A stretch of DNA of 64,000 bases, taken from Nocardia brevicatena NBRC 12119. GTDB taxonomy: Bacteria; Actinomycetota; Actinomycetes; Mycobacteriales; Mycobacteriaceae. Below the pieces are notes generated by a model. That model ran no database searches and was not told where the DNA came from. It saw only the letters and a program-made list of their open reading frames with translations. Positions 15,803 through 26,300 of the stretch are shown here, piece after piece. How positions within the stretch are numbered: position 1 is the first letter of the stretch; each line of letters begins with the position of its first letter. The stretch lies in contig NZ_BAFU01000019.1 in assembly GCF_000308495.1 (NCBI RefSeq), positions 1-64,000 of the forward strand. Reading direction: 5' to 3'. A program made the translations under genes and the position numbers.

Positions 15803-17440
15803 ATGTTGAGCACCATGATGGACGACCAGCTGTCGTTGGCGACGCTGCTGCGTTACGCGTCCACTTTCGTCGGCGATTCCACCGTTTCCACCTGGACCGG
15901 CGACGGGATGCGCACCATGACCTATCGCGAGGTCGGCGCGGAATCGGCCCGGCTGGCCAACGCCCTGCGCGAGCTCGGGATCGGAGAAGGCGACCGGGTG
16001 GGCACCTTCATGTGGAACAACAACGAACATCTGGTGGCCTATATCGCGGTCCCGGCCATGGGGGCGGTGCTGCACGCGCTGAACATCCGCCTGTTCCCCG
16101 ACCAGGTGGCCTACGTCGCCAACCACGCCGAGGACCAGGTGGTGATCGTGGACGGCAGCCTGGTGCCGATGTTCGCCCAATACCTGCCGAACCTGAAGAC
16201 CGTCCGGCACGTCATCGTCGCCAACGGCGACGCCACCACCCTCACCGCGCCCGAGGGCGTGCAGGTGCACTCCTATGCCGAACTGCTGGCCGGCCAACCG
16301 GACACCTACGACTTCCCGGTGCTCGACGAGCGTTCCGCCGCCGCCATGTGCTACACCTCCGGCACCACCGGCAACCCGAAGGGTGTCGCCTACTCGCATC
16401 GCTCGAACTGGTTGCACGCCATGCAGGCGTGTACGCCGAGCGGTCTGGGCATGCTGCCCACCGACACCATGCTCGCCATCGTGCCGCTCTTCCACGCCAA
16501 TGCCTGGGGCCTGCCGTACGCGGCCCTGATGTCGGGCGCGAGTCTGATCATGCCGGACCGTTTCCTGCAGCCGGGTCCGCTGCTGGAGATGATGGCCGCG
16601 GTCGAGCCCACCTTCGCCGCGGCGGTGCCGACCATCTGGGGCGGTGTGCTGGCCGCCCTCGCGGCGTCCCCGCAGGACATCACACATCTGCGGACGGTGG
16701 TGGTGGGCGGTTCGGCCGCGCCGCCGGCGATGATGCGCACCTTCCAGGAAAAGCACGGCGTCCGGGTGGTGCACGCCTGGGGGATGACCGAGACGTCACC
16801 GCTGGGCAGTGTCGCGCATCCGCCCGCAGGGGTCAGCGGTGAGGAGGAATGGGCCTACCGGATCACCCAGGGTCGGTTCCCCGCCGGTGTGCAGGCCAGG
16901 TTGGTTGCCGACGACGGCAGCGTGGTGCCCAACGACGGTCGGTCGCTGGGCGAAGTGGAGGTGCGTGGTCCCTGGATCACCGGCTCCTACTATTCCCCGG
17001 ACGGGGCCGAGGTCGATCCGGACAAGTTCGACAACGGCTGGCTGCGCACCGGCGATGTCGGCAAGATCGGCCCCGACGGCTACCTGACCCTGGTGGACCG
17101 GGCCAAGGACGTGATCAAGTCGGGCGGTGAATGGATTTCGTCGGTCGATCTGGAGAACGCGATCGTGGGCCACCCGGAGGTGGCCGAGGCGGCGGTGATC
17201 GGTATCCCCGACGAGAAGTGGGACGAGCGGCCGCTGGTCGCCATCGTGGCCGCGGAGGGGGCCGAGCCCGAGCCCGAGGAACTGCGCGAGTTCCTCGCCG
17301 ACAAATTCACGAAATGGCAGCTGCCGGAACACTGGGCCTTCATCCCCGAGGTGCCCAAGACCAGTGTCGGCAAGTTCGACAAGAAGCGGCTGCGCGCCCA
17401 GTACGCCGACGGTGAACTGACCGTCATCAGTCTGGTCTGA
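15803..17440 (+). CDS. Long-chain fatty-acid-CoA ligase (FadD-like)
   Basis: A 545-residue ANL-superfamily enzyme activating fatty acids to acyl-AMP and then acyl-CoA. Seen: P-loop CYTSGTTGNPKGVAYSH (about 183), the HAWGMTETSPLG motif, the GWLRTGDVGKIGPDGYLTLVDR hinge and C-terminal KTSVGKFDKK with the catalytic Lys. Length and an intact C-terminal domain fit an acyl-CoA synthetase rather than a fatty acyl-AMP ligase. It stands alone, divergent from the monooxygenase and convergent with an SCO5389-family gene across a bidirectional terminator. A link to the NRPS genes about 3 kb downstream is possible but nothing shows it. Confidence 0.92.
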   Translation: MLSTMMDDQLSLATLLRYASTFVGDSTVSTWTGDGMRTMTYREVGAESARLANALRELGIGEGDRVGTFMWNNNEHLVAYIAVPAMGAVLHALNIRLFPDQVAYVANHAEDQVVIVDGSLVPMFAQYLPNLKTVRHVIVANGDATTLTAPEGVQVHSYAELLAGQPDTYDFPVLDERSAAAMCYTSGTTGNPKGVAYSHRSNWLHAMQACTPSGLGMLPTDTMLAIVPLFHANAWGLPYAALMSGASLIMPDRFLQPGPLLEMMAAVEPTFAAAVPTIWGGVLAALAASPQDITHLRTVVVGGSAAPPAMMRTFQEKHGVRVVHAWGMTETSPLGSVAHPPAGVSGEEEWAYRITQGRFPAGVQARLVADDGSVVPNDGRSLGEVEVRGPWITGSYYSPDGAEVDPDKFDNGWLRTGDVGKIGPDGYLTLVDRAKDVIKSGGEWISSVDLENAIVGHPEVAEAAVIGIPDEKWDERPLVAIVAAEGAEPEPEELREFLADKFTKWQLPEHWAFIPEVPKTSVGKFDKKRLRAQYADGELTVISLV

Positions 17441-17456
17441 GTTCGCACCGATATGG

Positions 17457-17492
17457 TTCGGGCCCGGTGCGAAGCAACGTACCGGGCCCGAA
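17457..17492. terminator. Bidirectional terminator between convergent genes
   Basis: Perfect 12-bp inverted repeat: TTCGGGCCCGGT (17457-17468) and its complement (17481-17492), with a 12-nt loop. It lies exactly between the stops of the acyl-CoA ligase (17440) and the convergent SCO5389-family gene (17506). Confidence 0.85.
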
Positions 17493-17505
17493 ATCGTCTG
17501 CGCTT

Positions 17506-17898
17506 CTAGCAGTTACGCAGTTCCGGGCTCTGGTTGAGCAGTTGGGCCCGGGTGCTGATGAAGGTGGTGTAGGTTTCGCCACCGACCGCGGAGAGCGGGA
17601 AGGCGGCCACCCTATGGCAGTTCTGGAAGGCCAGTTTCACACCGAAATGCCGTTCCAGGCCGCCGCGGATGGCGTCGGAGGCCATGGCGCGCAGCAGCTG
17701 TCCGCGCGCGGTCTCGTCCGGCGGGGGTACCACGTTATCGGTGAATTCGGCGTTGCCGGACTTCAGTTCACCGGCGACCCGGCTGACCACTTCCCAGGCA
17801 TAGGGCAGCGAGTTCCGGACGCATTCGACGAACTCGGCATCGGTGACTTCACCACGTTCGGCGCGTTCCAGTAAGGCGGTGGGGACATCTAGGGACAT
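17506..17898 (-). CDS. SCO5389 family protein (conserved actinobacterial, unknown function)
   Basis: A 130-residue conserved hypothetical. Recognisable family segments: ALLERAERGEV near the N-terminus, NSLPYAWEVVSRV, DETARGQLLRAMASDAIRGG (about 62-80) and the invariant-looking FQNCHRVAAFP followed by QLLNQSPELRNC at the C-terminus. Predicted cytoplasmic, mixed alpha/beta; no known catalytic motif. It is usually a lone gene in actinobacteria. Function is not known and none is proposed. Confidence 0.85.
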   Translation of the reverse strand: MSLDVPTALLERAERGEVTDAEFVECVRNSLPYAWEVVSRVAGELKSGNAEFTDNVVPPPDETARGQLLRAMASDAIRGGLERHFGVKLAFQNCHRVAAFPLSAVGGETYTTFISTRAQLLNQSPELRNC

Positions 17899-18240
17899 TG
17901 CGCTCTCCTCGATCGGCTCGGGCGCGAGTGACTGCGGATACCCGCGGCGTAGGTGCCGGGACCGAGTCTAAACGAAATTGGTTGTCATCATCGATGGTTT
18001 CGACGCGAAAGTTGTCCCGCTGACCGGCTTTTCGTCACGCAGGGGTTCAGGCGGGAGTGCGGGCCCCTGATCGGGGGGTGGGCCGGCGGGGTTCGGGACC
18101 TTCGGGCGCCCGGTTCGGCGCGCCGGTCGGTCGAAGGTGATCGGAGGCCGGTATGACGGAAAGATCACGACCTAGGACCTGGAAAGTAACGATGGATTGA
18201 AGGCGCGACCTGCAGATAACCGAAATTTCCGTCCTAAACA
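17899..18240. other. Intergenic stretch upstream of the M23 gene
   Basis: About 340 nt between divergent genes (SCO5389 family and M23 peptidase). No gene is seen. The GC-rich part around 18060-18140 has several short complementary runs but no single strong hairpin. The AT-richer 3' part leads into the promoter candidate at 18241. Confidence 0.35.
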
Positions 18241-18268
18241 TTGCGGAATGATCACGACGAGGTAGAGT
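18241..18268 (+). promoter_or_regulatory. Candidate sigma-A-type promoter of the M23 peptidase gene
   Basis: TTGCGG (18241-18246), a 16-nt spacer and TAGAGT (18263-18268), within the AT-richer part of the intergenic region. This would give an untranslated leader of about 105 nt before the GTG start at 18382. Confidence 0.45.
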
Positions 18269-18381
18269 TGCCGTCACAACGGATGCCGAAACGTTATTTT
18301 CGGCCCGGGCGGCTCCCCGGAGCCGGCCGAACCGGAACGGCGTCCGCGACCAGAGTTCGAACGGAACGCAAGGACTAACCC

Positions 18382-19266
18382 GTGGCGCACCATCGAGTAG
18401 GCCCCAGCTCCATAACCGTCATGAGCCTGATCGGCGACGAAGTCAGGGTTCGTCCCACCCGGCACCGGGCCGAGGTGTCGGCGGCCGAGCGGGTCAAGGC
18501 CGCCGCCGGTGCCGCGGTCGCCGCGGGTGCGCTCATCGGTACCGCGGCGCAGGTCGCCCCGGCCATCGCCTACGGGACCCCGCTGCTCCCGGATCCGCAG
18601 GACGCCGACAAGGTCGTCGAGGCCGAGCCCGTGTCCACCGCCGAGATCCAGGCCGTCGAGGCGCGGGTCGCCGAGGCGCAGGCCGCCCAGGCCGCGCCCG
18701 CTCCGGCGCCGCAGGCCCCGGTTACCGCGGTGGCCGCCGAGATCGCCGAGAGGCCGGCCAACCCGGCGCCGTTCGGGCTGCAGAACCTCCCGCCGGAGGT
18801 CGCCGCACCACTGGCCCACGCTGAACGGACCATCAATCAGATCCAACAGCAGATCGCTCCCGCGTCCACGGTGCGCCCGGTGGCCGGGGCCATCAGCTCC
18901 GGCTACGGCAGCCGCTGGGGTGCCATGCACTACGGACTGGATTTCGCCGATTCGCTCGGTGCGCCGATCCATGCGGTCAGCAGCGGAACCGTGATCGAGG
19001 CCGGACCCGCCTCCGGTTTCGGACTCTGGGTGCGGGTCCAGCACGATGACGGAACCCAGGCCGTCTACGGGCACGTCAACGAGATGTTCGTCCAGGACGG
19101 TCAGCGAGTGAACGCCGGTGATGTCATCGCCACCGTCGGCAATCGAGGCCAGTCCACCGGTCCGCATCTGCATCTCGAGATCTGGGACCAGGGGGGCAAC
19201 AAGATCGATCCCCGGCCCTGGCTGGCGGCCAGGGGTGTACCCCTGGAATGGGGGCCGTCGTACTGA
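18382..19266 (+). CDS. M23 (LytM-type) peptidoglycan endopeptidase
   Basis: A 294-residue exported metallopeptidase. The N-terminus (about 1-65) has an Ala-rich hydrophobic stretch, AAAGAAVAAGALIGTAAQ, acting as signal or anchor. An Ala/Pro-rich spacer (about 75-140) follows, then the LytM domain (about 160-290). Zinc ligands seen: HYGLD (His183, Asp187) and PHLHLEIW (His262/264). Expected role is cleavage of peptide crosslinks in the cell wall. Start is GTG 18382 with AAGGA upstream. Downstream is a LuxR-type regulator on the same strand (70 nt), possibly unrelated. Confidence 0.9.
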   Translation: MAHHRVGPSSITVMSLIGDEVRVRPTRHRAEVSAAERVKAAAGAAVAAGALIGTAAQVAPAIAYGTPLLPDPQDADKVVEAEPVSTAEIQAVEARVAEAQAAQAAPAPAPQAPVTAVAAEIAERPANPAPFGLQNLPPEVAAPLAHAERTINQIQQQIAPASTVRPVAGAISSGYGSRWGAMHYGLDFADSLGAPIHAVSSGTVIEAGPASGFGLWVRVQHDDGTQAVYGHVNEMFVQDGQRVNAGDVIATVGNRGQSTGPHLHLEIWDQGGNKIDPRPWLAARGVPLEWGPSY

Positions 19267-19335
19267 TTCTCGTGGGGCACTGGAGACGTCGCCGCCGAAG
19301 GGGTTTCGGTGGCCGGTAGATCAGGGGTTCGGGAT

Positions 19336-20100
19336 ATGACCGAGGCTGTGGAGCTCGTCGCCGAGCCGCGCAGACAGCAAATCGCCGCCGTCCACGCCGC
19401 GGTGTCCCGGTTCGGTGGGACGCTTCGCCCGGTGGGACGGTCGCCCTATGACGGTGAGGTGGTGCCGGTGTTCAACCGGGCCGAGATCCTGGCCGGTTTC
19501 GAGGAGTTGCACCGCACGGCTCGCGACACCGTCAAACTGGTCGAGCGCGGTCCGCACCTGGGCGATATCGGTCGGGAGCACCGGATATCCGAGCTGAAGC
19601 AGTCCCGGATGGCCGAGGGGGTGCGATACCAGATCCTCTACCAGGACACCATCTACCAGGATCCCGAACGCCTCGGCTGCGCGCTGGCGACCAACACCCG
19701 GGGCGCGCAGGCACGCACCCTGCCCGACCCGCCGTTCAAGTTCATCGTCGCCGACAACGAGCGGGCCGCCCTGGTCCTGCACACCGACGACCGCCGCCCG
19801 GATCCGATGGGCCTGCGCATCGCCTGTTCGCCACTGCTCGACCTGCTGGTCCACACCTTCGACGTGCTGTGGACCATGGCCGCGCCGATCTCGGTCGATC
19901 CCACCGTGGGCGGACTCGACGATCGTGACCGCGCCATCCTCACCTTGATGAGCATGGGTGCCACCGACGATACGATTGCCCGCCGCCTGGGCATGTCGCG
20001 GCGCACCGTGGTCCGGCGGACCGCTCGGCTGCTGGAACGCCTCGGCGCGAGCACCCGCTTCCAGGCGGGTGTACAGGCGGTCCGGCGCGGCTGGCTGTGA
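19336..20100 (+). CDS. LuxR-type HTH transcriptional regulator
   Basis: A 254-residue protein. The C-terminal HTH (about 195-250) reads LDDRDRAILTLMSMGATDDT then IARRLGMSRRTVVRRTARLL, typical of the LuxR/GerE fold. The N-terminal two thirds resemble the TrmB-like/PLD-like sensing region common in actinobacterial LuxR proteins (YQDTIYQDPERLGCALA, FIVADNERAALVLHTDD). ATG 19336 has GGGG upstream. It ends 207 nt before the first NRPS gene on the same strand, so a pathway-regulator role for the NRPS genes is a reasonable inference without direct evidence. Confidence 0.88.
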   Translation: MTEAVELVAEPRRQQIAAVHAAVSRFGGTLRPVGRSPYDGEVVPVFNRAEILAGFEELHRTARDTVKLVERGPHLGDIGREHRISELKQSRMAEGVRYQILYQDTIYQDPERLGCALATNTRGAQARTLPDPPFKFIVADNERAALVLHTDDRRPDPMGLRIACSPLLDLLVHTFDVLWTMAAPISVDPTVGGLDDRDRAILTLMSMGATDDTIARRLGMSRRTVVRRTARLLERLGASTRFQAGVQAVRRGWL

Positions 20101-20306
20101 CCTGCTTCACCCGCCTCTCCAGAGGTGCAACACCCGGCGATTACCCCTCGATATAGCGCCGGAGACCTGCGGCGGCAACCGCCGCGGCAATGGCCGGGTT
20201 GCGGCCGATCGTATGATGGCTCAGGCCGCGCCTGCCCCGGTGGATATGCCCAGGTTATGTGGGCATGGCCGGGTCCGGACTCGACGCGAGAGGTGAATGC
20301 ACTCGA

Positions 20307-23300
20307 ATGGAAACTGCCCGTCGCTCCGCTCGTGGCAGCCGTCGGCGCCGCTCGGGCAGCCCACTCTTCGGACAGCTGCTCACCGCGGCGGTGGAATCCG
20401 CCGCCGCCGAAGTGGCCATTCGGTACAATCCCACGGGCGAACCCGCCGACCAGCGTGAGCTCACCTATCAGCAGCTCGACGAGGCGTCCTCACAGCTCGC
20501 ACGGGAACTGATCGAACGCGGCGTCGGTCCCGGCGAGGTGGTGGCCATCGGGATCGCGCGCAGCCTGGAATCGGTGCTGGCCGTCTGGGCGATCGCCAAA
20601 ACGGGCGCGGCGTACGTGCCGGTCGACCCCGGCTATCCCCTCGAACGCATCGACCACATGGTCACCGACTCCGGGGCGGTCCTCGGCCTGACCACCGTGG
20701 CGCACCGTTCGTCGCTCGGCTCCGCGACCACCTGGCTGGAACTGGACGATCCGATACACGCCGAGCGGATCGCGCGGCATCCCCGCCACCCCATCTCCTA
20801 TACCGACCGGGTGCGCCCGCTCTACGAGCGGCATCCCGCCTACGTCATCTACACCTCCGGGTCCACCGGTAAGCCCAAGGGCGTCGTCGTCGGCCACAGC
20901 GGCCTGGCCACGGTGGTCGCCGCGGCCAACGAACACTACGGCGTGACCAGCGACTCCCGGGTCCTGCACGTGTGCTCGCCCAATTTCGACGTCTCGATCC
21001 TGGAGCTGCTGCTCGCGTTCACCTCCGGCGCGACACTGGTGATCGCCCCGCCCACCGTGTTCGGCGGGTACGAGGTCGCCGAACTGCTGGCCGCCGAGCA
21101 GGTGACACATATGCTCATCACCCCCGGCGCGCTGGAATCGGTGGATCCGAGCGGTCTGGACGACCTGGAAACCGTGGTGGTGCTCGGGGACAAATTCGGA
21201 CCCGAGCTGCTGGGCCGCTGGGCCGGTGAGCACGCCTTCATCAACTCCTACGGCCCCACCGAGGCCACGATCATCGCCACCAGTACCGGCCCCCTGGAGC
21301 CGGGGGAACAGATCACCATCGGGTCCGCGCTGTCGGGTTTCGGGGTGTTCGTGCTGGACGCGCGACTGCGCCCGGTGCCCACGGGCGTGGTGGGCGAGCT
21401 GTATCTCTCGGGCCCCGCGCTCGCGCTCGGCTATCTCAACCGGCCCGGCCTGACCGCCGAACGGTTCGTCGCGAGCCCGTTCGGCGCCGATACCGGCAAT
21501 CCGGGCGCGCGGCTGTACCGCACCGGCGACCTGGTGCGTCGCGTCGACACCGCCGCCGGTGAGGCCTTCGAATATCTGGGCCGCTCCGATTTCCAGGTGA
21601 AGGTGCGCGGTTTCCGGATCGAACTCGGCGAAATCGACAACGCGCTCACCGCGCATCCCGATATCGACTACGCCGTCACCATGGGTACCGAACTGTCCTC
21701 GGGGGCGACCGCGCTGGTGTCCTATATTCTGCCGCACCCGGGTCGCAGTGTGGACACCGACGCACTGCCCGCCTTCCTCGGCAACTCGCTGCCCGCCCAT
21801 ATGATCCCGGCCGCGATCATGGTGTTGGACGAGATTCCGCTGACCCCGGTCGGCAAACTCGACCGCGCCGCGCTGCCCGCGCCGGTGTTCGCGTCCACGA
21901 CCTCGTCGCGGGCGCCCTCGGGTCCGGTGGAGACCCGGCTGGCCGAATTGTTCGCCGAGGTGCTGCGTGTGGAGCAGGTCGGCGTGGACGACTCCTTCTT
22001 CGCGATCGGCGGCGACAGCATCCTGTCGATCCAGCTGGTCTCCCGGGCGCGCAACGCCGGCATTCTGTTCACCCCGCAGGACGTATTCGAGCGACGCACC
22101 GTCGCCGCGCTCGCCGAGGCCGCGGTCGTCGGGGACGCGACGCCGGTGGAGGTGCTCGCGGAACTGCCCGGCGGCGGTATCGGTGACGTTCCGCCGACCC
22201 CGATCCTGGCCCAGTACCTCGCCGACGGGGTGTACGGGCGTTTCTCCCAGAACATGGTGCTGGCCCTGCCGGACGGGATCGGCCGAGCGGCGCTGGTCGA
22301 AACCCTCGATGCCGTCCTGTCCCACCACGATATGCTGCGCGCCCGCCTGGTCCGGGACGGAAACGGATACCGGTTCGAGGTGGGTGTCCCCGGCTCGGTG
22401 GCCGCGGACACGCTGATCGCCGAGGTCGAGGCGCCCCTGGGTACCACCGACGAGGAGCTCACCGCACTCGCGGGCACCGCCATGAATTCCGCGGTGGCGC
22501 GACTGGACCCGCTCGCCGGTCGAATGGTGGCCGGGACCTGGCTGCGCCGGACCGACGCCGCTGACGCGCTACTTCTCGCGGTGCACCATTATGTGATCGA
22601 CGGCGTGTCCTGGCGCATTCTGATCGGTGATCTGGTGCTGGCGTGGGCACAGCTGTCGCACGGGCAGCGTCCCGCGCTGCCGGCCGTGGGGACTTCGTTC
22701 CGGCGGTGGGCGCACGGTATCCGCGACGCGGCGGCCGATCCGGCGCGCCGCGATGAGATCGATTACTGGCGGCGGGTCCTGTCGTCCCCGGATCCGGCCC
22801 TGGGCGCCCGCGCCCTCGACCCGCGGGTGGACACCTACGCGACCGTGCGGCGGTTCGGCATCGAGATCCCCGCCGATATCACCGAGGTGCTGCTGACCCG
22901 AGTGCCCGCCCTGTACCGGTCCGGGGTCAATGACGGTCTGCTGGCCTCGCTGGCCCTGGCCGTGCGGACCTGGCGGGCGCGGCGCGGGATCGACGCACCG
23001 GTCACCCGGGTGCGGCTGGAAGGCCACGGACGCGAGGAAAGCGCCGTCCCCGGCGCCGATATCACCCGCACAGTCGGCTGGTTCACCAGTGCCTACCCGG
23101 TCGCGTTGGACCTGACCGGCATCGACACCGAGGCGGCGCTGTACGACGCGGCCGCGATCGCGGAGCTGCTGCGCTCGGTGAAGGAGCAGTTGCTCGCCCT
23201 TCCCGGCCGGGGTATCGGATTCGGTCTGCTCCGCTACCTCGACGCCGATACGGCCGCCGAACTCCTCGGTCCGTCGGCGCAGATCGGTTTCAACTACCTC

Positions 23301-26300
23301 GGCCGGATCTCGGCGGGTGAACTGCCGGAAGGCATCGACGGTTCGGCCTGGCTGCCGACCGGCGCGCTCGGCGAGTTCGACATCGCTCCCGATCCGGCCA
23401 TGCCGGCCGGTATGGCGATCGATATCAACGCGATCGTCGCCGACGGCCCGGACGGGGCCCGGATGGCGGTGTCGTTCCAGTACGCGGCCGGTGTACTGGA
23501 CGAGCCGGCCGTGCGGGAACTGGCCGACGACTGGATGGCCGCGCTCACCGCGGTGGCCCGGCATGTGGACGATCCGGCCGCCGGCGGGCTCACTCCCTCG
23601 GATGTCCCGCTGGTGCGGGTCGGCCGGCATGAGCTCGACACCTGGCGGACCGGTTATCCGGGATCGACGGATGTGCTGCCGCTGCCGCCGCTGGGTGCCG
23701 GACTGTTCTTCCACACGCAACTCACCCAGGGTGCGCCGGATGATTACGTGATGCTGCTGGCGCTCGAACTCGCCGGCACCGTCGATCTGGACCGCCTACA
23801 TCGTGCGGCACAGGCCTTGGTCGAACGGCATATCGCCCTGCGGACCGCCTTCGTGACCACCGCGGACGGCATACCGGTGCAGCTGGTTCTGGACGGCGCC
23901 GAAATACCGTGGCGGGTCGTCACCGATATCCCCGATGTGGAGGTGCCGACCCGGCTCACCCAGGAGCGGCTCACCCGGTTCGATCCGGCGGTGGCACCGC
24001 TGTTGCGGATCACCGTGTACCGCACGGTGTCCGGACGCATCCATTTCGCGCTGGCCGCGCATCACCTGCTGTTCGACGGCTGGTCGCTGCCGTTGCTGAT
24101 GAAGGATCTGCTGATCCTGTACGCCACCGGCGGGGACGCGTCGCCGCTGCCGCCTGCGCCCTCGTACCGTGACTACCTGGTCTGGCTGTCGCGCCGGAAC
24201 GTCGACGCCTCACTGGCCCGGTGGGGCGAGGTGCTGGCCGGGGCCCGACCCACCGAACTCGCCGCCGTCCTGGACCGGCCAGAACAGGCGGTGCGGCCGG
24301 AGGACGGTATCGGTGAGCTCGAGTTCACCCTCACCGACACCGAGACCGCGGCGTTGACCGCGTTCGCGGCCGAATCCGAGGTCACCGTCAATACGGTGGT
24401 GCAGGCGATCTGGGCGCTGCTGTTGGCGAGCCTCACCGGACGCGACGATATCGTCTTCGGTGCCGTTGTCTCCGGGCGTCCGCCGCAGTTGACCCGCGTG
24501 GACGAAATGGTCGGCCTGTTCACCAACACCATCCCGGTGCGGGTGCGGCTCGACCCGAACCAGACCGTGGGCGAGCTGCTCGAGCGGATCCAGGCCGAGC
24601 AGGCCGGACTGCTGGAGCACCACTATCTCGGGCTCGCCGATATCCAGAGCGCTGCGGGCGGCGCCGGCCTGTTCGACACGCTGGTGGCCTACGAGTCCTA
24701 TCCGATCGACGCCGACGGACTCCAGCAGGCCGGCGGTTCCATCGACGGCCTGGAGGTCGTGGACGTGTCGTCCATGACCTACACCCACTATCCGGTGACT
24801 GTGGTGGTAGAGCCCGGCATCCGGCTGCGGTGCCGGGTGTGGTACCGGCGTGACACGGTCACCGAGCCGGCGGCGCGGGCGCTCACCGAACTGCTGCGTA
24901 CGGTCATCGACCGGTTCATCGCGGTGCCTCCGCAGATGGGCGCGGCGGCGCCGGTGGACTGGTGGCGGGTGCCCGGCGTGCTCGTCGAGCAGGGAGAGCT
25001 GCCCGCCGACCGGCCGCGTCCGGCGCTGCCGTCGCGGCGCAGGGCGCAGGTTCACCGCGATATCCCCGCCGAGGTACACGCCGCGCTGGCGGAGATCGCG
25101 CGGCAACGGGAAACGACGCTGTTCTCGGTGGTGCACGCCGCTTTGGCGCTACTGCTGGCCCGACTGTCCGGGAGCCGGGATATCGCCGTCGGCGCGTTCG
25201 CTCCCGACAATGCCGCAGCCGGCCCCGCGGTATTGCGCACCCCGGTCGAACCGGGCGCGACCTTCGACACCTTGCTCGCCGCTGCCCGCCGCACCACCGC
25301 CGAGGCGTTCGGCGGGGCGGATCGGTCCTCCACCCACCTCGCGACCATGCTCGACACGGTGCGCGCCGCCGCCGGGCATTCGTCGTTCCGGGTCGTGCTC
25401 ACCGCCGGTGACGTCACGTCGTCCACGGTCGAGCATCTGACGGCCGAGCTGGATCTGCGGGTGCACCTCGCCGACCGGACCGACGGCCAGGGCGGTCCGG
25501 CCCTCTCGTTCGTCTATGCCGAGGATCTGTTCGACGCGTCGACCGTGCGGGATCACGCCGACCGGCTGACACGCATCCTGCACGCCGTGGCCGCCGACGT
25601 CACGGCGGTTGTCGGCGATATCGATCTGCTCGCACCCGGGGAACGCGAACTGGTGCTGCGGGAATGGAACAGCGCCGGCGTCGATGTGCCCGAGGTGACG
25701 CTGGTCGACCTCATCCGGACCCAGGCGCGGCGACAGCCCGACACGGCGGCCATTCGCTTCGGCGACACCTCGCTCACGTTCACGGAGCTGATGGGTCGGG
25801 CCAACCGGGTCGCGCGGGCGCTGATCGCACAGGGCGCGGGACCGGAAACCCTGGTGGCCGTGGCGGTTCCGCGTACCGAGGAACTGCCGGTCGCGCTGCT
25901 CGGCGTCCTGATCTCCGGGGCCGGGTACCTGCCGATCGACACCTCCTATCCGGCGCAGCGGCTGAGATTCGTGCTCGCCGACGCCGCTCCGGCGGCCGTG
26001 CTCACCACCGCCGGCGAACGGGACGCGGTACCCGTCGGGGAACTGCCGGTGGTGTTGCTCGAGGACACCGAGACCTTCTCCGACGCACCGGTTTCCGACT
26101 CCGATCGGCTCGCCCGCCTGCGCCCGGACAATCTCGCCTACGTCATCTACACCTCCGGTTCCACCGGTCTGCCCAAGGGCGTGGGGGTCGCGCACCGCAA
26201 TGTGGTGGAGCTGTTCGCGAATACGCAACTGCTGTTCGAATTCGACGAGACCGACGTGTGGACGCTGTTCCACTCGTTCGCGTTCGACTTCTCCGTCTGG

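Noticed and set aside
15803-17440. Fatty acyl-AMP ligase feeding the NRPS
   Set aside because: The protein has the length and C-terminal region of an ordinary acyl-CoA ligase, and NRPS1 has no starter condensation domain to accept an acyl group.
17899-18381. Possible c-di-AMP (ydaO-type) riboswitch ahead of the M23 peptidase gene
   Set aside because: Such riboswitches often precede wall-hydrolase genes in actinobacteria and there is a CCGAACCGG-like stretch. The full conserved core was not found, and the promoter candidate at 18241 leaves only about 105 nt of leader.
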